From NCBI RefSeq assembly GCF_000003605.2, contig NW_003105218.1, positions 1 to 33,060 of the forward strand: 33,060 nt of DNA, written 5' to 3'. This document shows positions 11,009-20,500 of the stretch, one piece after another. Under the pieces are notes generated by a model. The model worked only from the letters and a program-made list of their open reading frames with translations, searched no databases and was not told the DNA's origin. Both the position numbers and the translations under genes were made by a program. How positions within the stretch are numbered: position 1 is the first letter of the stretch; each line of letters starts with the position of its first letter. The stretch comes from Saccoglossus kowalevskii. Lineage: Eukaryota; Hemichordata; Enteropneusta; Harrimaniidae.

Positions 11009-13474
11009 TCATTGAATGGCACAGTAATTATTAACAGTCCTTTTTTTCGTATAAATAACTAGGTCGCATTCCATCAAACCATAAATACCTAACTGGCCTT
11101 GTATTTGGACATAGTAGCCTGCACTTTCAGAAAGATGCCAGTTTCTACCTTCCTCAAGCACCCCCTCTCTTTAGCAGCATCCTTTGGTGACTTTAGTCGC
11201 AAAGGATAGGGACAATTAATTTCTAATAGCAGGCAAAAAAATGGCTTCTCAATGTAAACTCTAAGTCCAGGTACTTTGATTTTTAGGCATCTGTGTTTTT
11301 TTCTTTCAACCATAAGATACATTTCCCTGCCCTTACTTTCCTTTCTTCATCCCCACTCTAGAGCAGGCAAATCCCCCGACGGTGGAACAGCACAACGAAT
11401 GATTAAATCAACTACCTACCTTAGATGGGTCAGCAGATGTTTTTTTTGTCAATGTTGTAGCCCTACTTGCAACACGTTTAAATGCAGATGCTGTCAAGAT
11501 CCCATTCCGCATTGAACGCCAAGTAGGGTTTTCAGACTGCCCAACAGTCTCTGTGCCAATGAAATTTACCTCTTCAGGTGTGTATGTCAGGTTTCTAAGA
11601 AACATTTCAATCAGGTCTTGAATAGAAGAAACTAAATTTTCTGGCAAATGAATCTTTAAAAAATTCTGAAACTTCACTGTAAGTGATAAGTTTAGGCAGT
11701 CTTGATTTGGGTCTTTTTTAACATCTTTTGGCACATCTGTTGAGGGCAGCATTTGGTATTATCTGTAAGAGTACAGAAAAAAATGTTTGCAAAAACAAAG
11801 ATATCACACATTTCTCATTAAATAAAGAGCTCAAAACATTAACCACTGACAAAAATTGGCTTATATGATATATCCCCACCATACTAGGTTCCCTATTCAC
11901 AATGCTGTAAACATGTTTTTTCATATACTGAGGTTTCTTATGAAATAATAACTCTGTTCTGCCAATAAGGAAATAGTAAATGCTATTTACAATCAGTTAT
12001 GAAGCCATTAAATCAAAATGATTTTGCGGCCATGATGAATGAAACCTGTGGCTATGACCTCTGAACTTTTGGATTGTGTAAAGAAATGCAAACAACATAC
12101 GACTAACCTGTGAGAGTCCTTGAGCAAATGATTCTTCCTGCTTCTATGTCAATGGTTTTCTGTCTAATGGGTCTCTTGGATCAAAATCTTCCTGGCCTAT
12201 GTTATTTTCTTTCTGGACGCCATAGCTGGAAAATAATAATATAAAACAAAATACTGCTGTAAAACATGTTGAAAAAGCGACATGCAATTTTAACAAATTG
12301 TGGTAAAATGACGTAATAGCGAAATTTTGATTTAGCGAATCTCTCTTGTCATTGTTGTTTGCGGTTTTCACAATACATTTGTACTTGTCTGTCGCATGCC
12401 AAATGTGCAGTTAACACCTCCATAAAAAATGTCAAGTGTAATTAGGAAGTGCCCCAGATTTGTATGTTCCGGATTACTGTTTTACAGTATATTGCACAAC
12501 ATCAATGGATGTAAGCCTATTTCCTATTTAGCCTATTCATTTTGAGATAAACATATTATTATGAAAAAAAAAACATACCGTGCAAATAGTATCTTGAGAC
12601 GTTTAACAGAAACAGGTTCATCGTGTTCCATTGGTCTTCTTTTCCACTGGCAGGAACCATCAGTTACTGATGTTTTATTAAATGCCTCACGTTCATAAAG
12701 TGTTGCAGCCACATGACGACATGCTCCATCTGCACTGTAAACATAAAATTATCAAAATTAAAATATTTCAGTTAAGCAACTTGGGAAATTATACCTCATC
12801 CATTTACTTAAATTTCCACTTTGCTCATTGTTTCACAGCAGTAAAATACTTATTTATGGAATTCCTTGTACTTTGTGGATATAGATAATACAACTGCACA
12901 CTGAGACTATTGCATGTATTATATTTTATTTAAAAAATGATTTCTTGTAAATTAAAAATGGTATATGATATCATAGAAAAATAAATAACATTGTACCTTA
13001 CCCTCCAGGACATTCACAATATGCAGTCATAACTTCAGAGTGTTCTTTTGTCAGTAGAAACCACAAACTGTATGTTGACTTGTTAAGATATGTTTTGTCT
13101 TTTTGAGTAGGTTTAACCTGGGCTCGAAATGCACCAACAGAGCTACTCTCAGATATCGCGGTGTATTCCATATCCAACACATGACCATCGTAATATAACT
13201 TATGGTCTTCATAAGACTTGTATGCCCTGAGTTTTTTCCAGTCATAATCCGATCGGTGACACATTAAGTAGTTAAACACATCACACAGGCCGAAATCGGG
13301 AACGCTAGTAAAATCAGAAGAATAATTTGGAAGACTCGGAGGGTCAAGGTTCAGGTTTCGGACTGCCTTTGCAAGCGTTACGAGAATATTCTTTCTGTAG
13401 TTGGAAGTTGACACGCCGAATTTCCTCAAAAAGTCCTTGAGCTTTGGAACTGTCAATTTATCGATGTTATCCAT
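11009..13474 (-). pseudogene. SAP-SWIM-YqaJ protein of the transposon, copy 1
   Basis: Minus-strand gene with exons 13474-13002, 12734-12579, 12225-12108, 11762-11420 and a residual 11290-11009. The ATG complement of 13472-13474 begins MDNIDKL. A SAP-like DNA-binding helix pair follows (LTVPKLKDFLRKFG). A SWIM zinc finger spans the exon 1/2 junction (CECPGG then ACRH). Exon 4 carries the YqaJ entry motif WRSMRNGILTASAF. The last piece shows GLRVYIEKPF, LLEINCPYPLRLKSPKDA and, in another frame, YYVQIQGQLGIYGLMECD. YqaJ is a lambda-exonuclease-like fold; its role in transposition is unknown. Lesions shared with unit 2 are an in-frame TAG after RKPLT in exon 3 and a frameshift after ETGIFLK. The YqaJ core, including the SPDG-type segment, is largely missing. 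Private lesion: a 20-bp deletion near 11748 that shifts the frame. Confidence 0.78.
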
Positions 13475-13575
13475 TGATTTCGTACGCGGCAAACGGTGAA
13501 AAGGCAGAATGTTTTCGTCGATTTACACGTTGCGTGAATGGACTCATGGAGCGACGCCATTAAAAGCTTGAATGT

Positions 13576-13592
13576 TTGACCTTTGTCACGTG
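13576..13592 (-). promoter_or_regulatory. Subterminal motif, right side, copy 1
   Basis: Reads cacgtgacaaaggtcaa on the minus strand, 16 of 17 identical to 7465-7481. It lies about 100 bases upstream of the YqaJ gene ATG, matching the position of the left motif relative to the transposase ATG. Confidence 0.5.
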
Positions 13593-13637
13593 CTTAGCAA
13601 CCTGTTGTTAAGGTGAAATCTCACTCGCGCAAGACCT

Positions 13638-13672
13638 CGCAGACTTCGGAAAATGCACTATTCATGAGTCCC
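13638..13672 (-). repeat. Right terminal inverted repeat, copy 1
   Basis: Complement of the left end. The core at 13638-13655 pairs with 7436-7453 at 16 of 18 bases, and the element appears to end in CCC at 13670-13672. Confidence 0.65.
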
Positions 13673-14586
13673 TTATTTTGAACTGCGTACAACCTAGGAC
13701 TAATAATTATGGACATTCTTGTATTACCATGCATTGTGATTTCAGACAATTTCTAAAATTGATAATGAAGATCCCACTTTATAACAATCTATAGTTTTTG
13801 TGAACAATTTAATATTCACAATTCATCTTTAAAGATTCAATCCTGTACGACTACTAACCAAACGCACTGATAATGTTCATATATTCTGTTGGCTAATTAT
13901 GTCAAAATATATTAATCACGATGGTTACAGTGAAATCATTGAATTATTGTATTGGTAATAAATGGGGACAAATGGATTATTCATATACAGTGACATGCAC
14001 CAAATACCCAAGTTATTTTTATACAGTTATATATATATATTTATGTTTCAAATGGTTGATTAAATATGTCAATTTAACCTAAATGTTTCAAGCAGAAAAA
14101 GTAATTTACAAAGCTAGTTCTTTCTTGTGATTATGTCCAGCTCGTTATTAGTTCCAGCGACACTTATTGACGAGTTCAGAGGCGTCGACAGGCATCCTTT
14201 CAACATCTTGGATGCGTCACACAAAACTCGACAAGCTTCTGCCATAGCGCGACATTTTGATGACGCAAGGCCCCATAGGACAGTAACAATTATTTAATCA
14301 CGTATAGTAATTGTGATTTGGACAACATTCACTTTCTCCTACATATAGTAGCTTATCTGATGGGTACAAACTAGACATATCCTGAGATTAATGTCATAAT
14401 ACAGCCACATATCAATTCACTGCTAATGTTCGGGATATTATATTACCTTGGCTAGGGTGTTTTGTTCTGCATGAATTATGATAATGCGATACAAGACAAA
14501 ATTAGAATACTGAGCTCATATCATACCACTAAAGGTAAGCCTTTTGTTTTGTGCATTGGACTGGGACTTTGATTGACGTCGTCAAA
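13673..14586 (+). promoter_or_regulatory. UGT-B upstream region
   Basis: About 0.9 kb between the transposon right end and the UGT-B ATG. It should hold the UGT promoter and 5'UTR. No certain TATA box was identified. A TGACGTCG, one base off a CRE, lies at about 14574, just before the ATG, and is changed in unit 2 (tgacgccg). A short TA run lies near 14024. Counted by eye, it differs from the unit 2 equivalent (30242-31155) at about seven positions, fewer than intron 1 does. Confidence 0.55.
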
Positions 14587-17500
14587 ATGGCCGCACTTTC
14601 TAATACCCGATGGATCGGTGCTATTGTTATAGCGTGTGTGATCTGCCCAGTCTTGTGCAGCAATATCCTAATTCTCCCTGGCGCCCCGTTCGGGAATTTC
14701 TACATTACTATATCGAGATTTGGAGAACTGCTGGCCATGAGAGGTCATAACGTTACCGTGTTGATAAATGATCTCTACTACCAAAGATTTGCAGGACTGA
14801 TCAAAGAACAACGAACATTTATGAATTTTGAAGACTATGAATCCGGCTTCAATGAATTCCCCGATGCATACAACCGAGTCACAAAAAGTGCACATATTGC
14901 ACTAACAATTTCTGAAATACTTCGCATTTTTTATGTTTTGGCAGATGAGACGGAGGCTTTTATTCAAGACAGTAACAGCATAAAACGCTTGAATGCCGCG
15001 AACTTTGATCTAATTCTTGCTAATGCCTTTAACCCAGGCTTCGCTCTAATTGTTGATACACTGCGTGTACCGTTCGTCAGTGTCTCCACCATGAGAGCTT
15101 TACCGATGATAGACGATTTACTTCATGGTTTGACTTCAAACCCTGCATATGTACCAGCGGTAAAAACAGGATACTCAGATGAGATGACGTTTCCTCAGAG
15201 ACTGGGCAATACATTTGCATACCTTGCATCGGCTGCAATGTTTGAGTTTCTTTTGCTAAAACCATTCAAAAGTATACAGCAAAGGCATAACATCCGACCA
15301 GAGCTTTCATACAGGAGTTTATGTAGAAATTCGGAGTTAGTACTTTTCTGTTCTGATTTTGCATTCGATTATCCCCGCCCTATGATGCCGCATGCTATTT
15401 ATATTGGTTCATTAACAGCAAGAACCCCAGACCCTCTTAGTCAGGTGAGTTTCTTGAAAATGTTTATTGTTATATATATATATATATGAATTTCGATATA
15501 TTCATGAATGTATTTCTTTTATCGGATATCGGTTAGGTCCACTCGAAAACGGAAACTGCGTAAATTTCGAAGTGCTACGTATGATATGTTCTGTGTGAAG
15601 AACAGAAATTCCCAAATTTGCAGTCGTTTTACGCCGAACTTGGAGAACTGATACACTAAGTTGCTCTTTTCATACTTTCAGCTGAGAGTTTGTTGTTGTT
15701 TTACTTTCAATTTAGTTAGCGTAAATCACGCACAGTGAACTACATAGGTGTAACGCTACTGGTTTGATATGATAGATTTCATTTACTTTTTCATATAAAC
15801 CTGCTTCCGAGGCCCGGTTTAATGACTCGGAAACCATATTTCAAAATAACCAGCTTTAACTTACTAGTTTATGGCAATCGTCCAATGCATGCGACAACTT
15901 TATATTTTTTGTTGTGTGCATATATTCGTACTGGTGTCGTATATGCTGTATAGAACTAACTTGCATTATTTTACATCTGTCACCGTAACGCCACAAGTTA
16001 CAGCGTGCCGTAATTTTGCGGTATTTTACGGGGTATTTTCATACTACCATATTTGGAAATGCGAATTCCAAATATGGAATGATTACGCCCGTAAGCGTCC
16101 TCTAATAATAAAAACAAACATGGCTGCCACCAGGATTTGACCGGACTCCATGCAAAGAAGTTCGCTGATTCTGTTCTAAACCTTTTGAATTTCGGCATTT
16201 CCATGATGTATCCTTGAAGGGAAAAGATGTATAATAATTAGGTTATTACGAAGATACCTCAAAGTATGCACGAAGACAGTACTTCGGCAGTATCGACCGA
16301 TGCGCAGCGGAGGTCGATGTGACAGCGTATTATTATTATCTTCGTAATAACCTTATATTAATTCGATCATGCCGGAGTGCTTGTCTACCGATTGTGATTA
16401 TTCATTACATGAACATGCCAATTTAGCGGTAAACTATTATTTATTATACACTTATTCGCAGTATCCGAACTCAGTATTATATCTGTTATTGCGCCCTCGC
16501 CGATCACATGTTAGATTATATTAAACGTTAGGTTATATTAAATAAATATTTTGACGTGGAAGTACTTTGTAGATGACAAGCCTAGAGTAACTAACATATT
16601 TAGATTCAGCAAACACGGCATTGCTGCAATAGTTGCGAATCTAAGTTACATTTACAGAAATGTGGTTTTAGTTAGATTACAAGTCTACTAGATTATTTAT
16701 TTTATTAAACATGTGTTATTGCGATAGCTGATAGCCTAATTCATGCTGATCGATTTTGTGTTCATGATAGATGATCTAAATTACATATATATCACAGTGT
16801 AAACAAAATACTATAAATAGTAAGTAGTGAAATGCAATACTTGATATGATGGCCCATGTAATTTTCAGAGAGAAATTTCAGATCTTGTTTGTTTATAAAG
16901 ATCATGTGCACTCATGGGTTACTGCATTGTTCTGAAATGGTGCGTATCGACCGAGTTTCTTGCGAATGGCAAGTCGGTGGAGGGTAACTAGTAAAATTTC
17001 ACTAGTCTGGGATTCCGACCCTGGATCTACTACCTTCTGACAGTCTGGAACGTGTCGGCACGTACCGAAATGTGTGTGTGAGCGGCCGGAACGAGACGCC
17101 ACGTGCCAATAAAAATCGATCTAGTTCCTCATATAAAGTCGGGCCGAGATTTACTGCCTGACAGGTCGGTACGAGCCGAAATCACACTCTCGGTGGTGAC
17201 TTAAAAGAAAATATATGTAATACTAGTATGAACTGGCGGTCAATGTAAATAGGTGTTGTACGTAGTAATGACAAATAAAGAGATCGACGAATGAGGGCGA
17301 TATTTCGGTACGAGCCGAATGGCTTATTCAACATATGTAAGACAGCTACTAAATATCATACGTTTGATAAAGAAAGAACTTCAATCGTATTGTGCTAGAT
17401 AAATTCACCTGCAAAATATTGCGTTGATGTTAATTATAGATCAAAATTATGCAGAATGACTTGTTCCTGCGAAATACCAATATGATTACGTGTTTCTCAG

Positions 17501-20500
17501 TCGTACTAAATCTAAGCTCGTGACGTTATTTTTCGGTTGGTGATTTATTGTTAGTCTTACAGAGTTTCGCATGTCCATTCAAAGCACAATGTATTGCTGA
17601 GAAAAAATCTGCTCTCATGATGATAGTAGGCAGTTATAGAATGGCAAGCGCTCTGGGTTTTGACCTCGGTGAAAACAAAGGTAGAAGCTCTCAGGAAACT
17701 GTTCGTTGGGTCTGTGTCTTTCGAGTCTCTCCTGAACAGTACTGAACATATCTATGCCCACTAAAACGTCTGGACTGGTTGACAACAAAGAATTGAAATT
17801 TTACTAAAATATAAAACTGCACATGTTAGACTTAAAAGCAATGGCCAATTTCTATTTGATGATAGCTACCAGCTATCAGGACAGAAATCGTTTTTTTTTT
17901 CGGCACGCGCCGATTCGGTCCTCACCGTTCACATACACGTTAACGCCACTATAGACAAACACACCATTTTCACCAATGCCTTGCAAATTTCATATAAAAT
18001 ACACAAATATGTTGTGAATAATTAAACCATACATTCGTCGGGCATTTATAACACTAAATATGAACTCTTCCAACTATAATTTATACCAGAACTGTGACGA
18101 CCAACCTGTTTAGGGCCATGATACCCAAAAGCAGGACCGTAACGCCCAGCAATCAATCTAATATCCCTTTCCCCAAATAACCGTCACAAGAGTGGATATT
18201 TAGAAGTACGCATAATAAAAGTTGAACGGAAATCGATGTTTTATCAGAATTTCCGTTTTTTTTAGGTTGGACCCAATGAAAGGAAATGTAGTTATTCCGC
18301 TGACGGTTACGCGACGGTTAGACTTCCGGTTATCTGACGGTTACGCGACAATTAAGCACGATTTTTCTTTCTATCCGATATGTAACCGGAGTCGGAAACA
18401 CGTGATTCCAAGCAGTGTATCAAAGTGAACACGTACACCACATGTACATGCATGTACACCACATTTTGTCACGTGATATATTGTTTGACCACTGCTCTTA
18501 TCAAGGACGTCAGGCAAAAGTGTTGGGTCAGTGATACATTCTGTTTTGAAATATTTGTGGAATAATGGAAATGTAAGTGTATTAGTTACATGTTCCTGCT
18601 TTCACGGGTAACTAGCTAAAATAATAATTAATAATAATATACGTAATAGATATACACACAAACTGTGTCACTATATCTGTATTTAATTTCTTCCCCAATT
18701 TGACACGTACGGGGTGAATAGAGAAAGCCGTTAGTTATCAATATTTAACAGCGCCGTCACCGACGGAGAACAATTGCGCGTGCTTCCCCTGCGGGATTGC
18801 TTGAGTGTCTGTGTTCCGCTATACAGAAGAAACTCCGCCAAAGGACTATAAAATACTAGTACACGGGGTATGACACACCGCGTACCAGCCTTCTCGTTCG
18901 TGAACATTATTTATGGTATTCGTTGAGGACGGTCGAGCACCAAATAACCAAAGCCTCGTTATTTTAGCGTAAAATAGTACATAATTTGTATGTGCTGGTA
19001 AAAAAATCGTAGTGAAATACAGTAATAAATCAAATTACTCATGTACATACTGAAAAACATTGCTTGATCGATCCTATTGTTCAAGTTATCACACTCTGAC
19101 GTCGGCGTACAAATATTGTTTAAAATCGCAATAACTCGGGGAGTTGGTTGTAAACAAGATACAATGTATAGATAGCTGCAGTACTGCGACGGTATATCGT
19201 TTTATTTATCGCCGTAAGAATATTTCACCTGTCATCGAAAATATAAATATTTAAATATGCACAAAACGGCCTCTACGCTTCTGCTGACAGCGATACTTCA
19301 TGAAAAGTGACCGCACTGTAGCGATTATTGAAGTTTCTAGATTGAACAACAAACACTCGATATTGATAGTGAATTACGTTTTCGAATAACTTAAGATTGT
19401 GTGTACCTTGTTCTATAAACGGCAAAATACACTATAACACGAAGAAGAGCATGGTACACGTAAACAACGTTACGAGCGAACACCTACTGGTCAGCTTGAG
19501 TCGTGTCATACCCCGTCTATTTATTTTGAAGAGCCGGTTAAAGCGTACTACAATTCGAACGTTTTTAAAAAGCATTGCAGTCTAAAATGGGCGCAAAACC
19601 AATACGGAGTGAAAACATGGTACCAGAGTTATGCGTGTAGTACTGCTTTTTTTCGTATTGTAATATAATATTACTAATAACTTATTCTAGCCAAGAAGGA
19701 CAATATTCATGTATTATTTCTAGTATTATATTGCCTGGTATCCATGTATTTATGCTGATTGTAAAAATGCAACCGAGTATGCAAGTAAATCGGCAATGTA
19801 TTTGCTATATAGCCTTGCATAACTTGTAAACTAGCATTATAATAGTACATGTACTACATAAACGTATGTTACTTCTAAATGGGCATTGTAGTAGTATATA
19901 AACGTGCATTACTTGTAAACGGGCATTGTATTACTACATAACCGCACAATGCTTGTAAAAGAACGTGTATTACCTGCATAACCATGTATCAATTAATTGT
20001 ATTGGCTAAATAATACTTTATTTATAAATAATACTTTACGCCAAGCGGATTAAATAAAAATACTACATTCTTGAACAAAAAGAAAGGAATACAGAATAAG
20101 GTTCAATTTGATACAAAAGTGATAAAAAAGTTGACAAACCAGCTTCACAAAACTTGACAAAGATTGGAAGCTAATACATTTAATTTGCATACTTGCCACA
20201 TCAAATATATTTATATGTTACGTGAACAGGTGTAAGTGCTTCAAAACGATGTACCGAATTGTTGCCTTTTTAGGAATGGACCGAATTCGTCGAATCGGCT
20301 GTAGAAGGAATTGTAGTATTTACACTGGGTTCACAGGCTAACATCGGCGAAGACTTGGAAAAAGCAACAAAGTTTGTTAAAGCGTTTGCCAGATTGCCGC
20401 AAAAAGTTATTATGAAATACGAGGGGAATCCACCAAATGGCCTTGGCGAGAACACCAAACTTAGCAGTTGGATTCCACAAAATGATCTTCTAGGTAATAA

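Larger units (their letters stand above)
7418..13672. mobile_element. ISL2EU-like THAP/DDE + YqaJ DNA transposon, copy 1
   Basis: A two-gene cut-and-paste transposon of about 6.25 kb. A transposase gene reads rightward (7570-10294) and a SAP-SWIM-YqaJ gene reads leftward (13474-11009), converging near 10.3-11.0 kb. Imperfect terminal inverted repeats are visible: cattttccgtagtttgcg at 7436-7453 matches the complement of 13638-13655 at 16 of 18 bases. Ends are proposed at GGG 7418 and CCC 13672, flanked by TT on both sides as a possible 2-bp target duplication; this is weak evidence because it is so short. From known families, a DDE_Tnp_4-type transposase plus a YqaJ protein is the layout of ISL2EU, a relative of PIF/Harbinger. 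It is degraded in both genes. Confidence 0.75.
1..17157. repeat. Tandem unit 1 (about 17.2 kb)
   Basis: Bases 1 onward match bases 17158 onward, and the match continues to the end of the window (33060 corresponds to about 16496). The unit holds UGT exons 2-4, a THAP/DDE-YqaJ transposon and the first exon of the next UGT gene. The period is not constant: it is 17157 at the left edge, about 17200 near the end of UGT exon 4, 16436 at the transposon left end and 16569 at UGT exon 1. Large indels between the copies explain the changes. The true duplication endpoints cannot be placed, because no unduplicated flank is visible. Confidence 0.95.
15445..20273 (+). other. Intron 1 of UGT-B (spans the unit 1 / unit 2 boundary)
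   Basis: A 4.8 kb intron from the GTGAGT donor at 15445 to the AG at 20272-20273. No gene is seen. It contains a TA microsatellite (about 15470-15487), an inverted pair of CArG boxes (16047-16077), a 114-bp foldback unit (16240-16353), copies of a quasi-palindromic 14-mer (17055, 17166, 17305, 17900), and the minisatellite at about 19815-19990. The remaining sequence has no recognisable content. Confidence 0.85.

Noticed and set aside
12144-12371. Separate small gene on the minus strand
   Set aside because: The frame runs through an acceptor site. Its useful part is exon 3 of the YqaJ gene.
11009-13474. YqaJ gene as evidence of bacterial or phage sequence
   Set aside because: The gene has GT-AG introns and SAP and SWIM domains, and lies inside a eukaryotic transposon. 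Contamination is not needed to explain it.
15470-15487. TA run after UGT exon 1 as a TATA promoter
   Set aside because: It is a simple TA microsatellite just inside an intron, with no downstream gene start.
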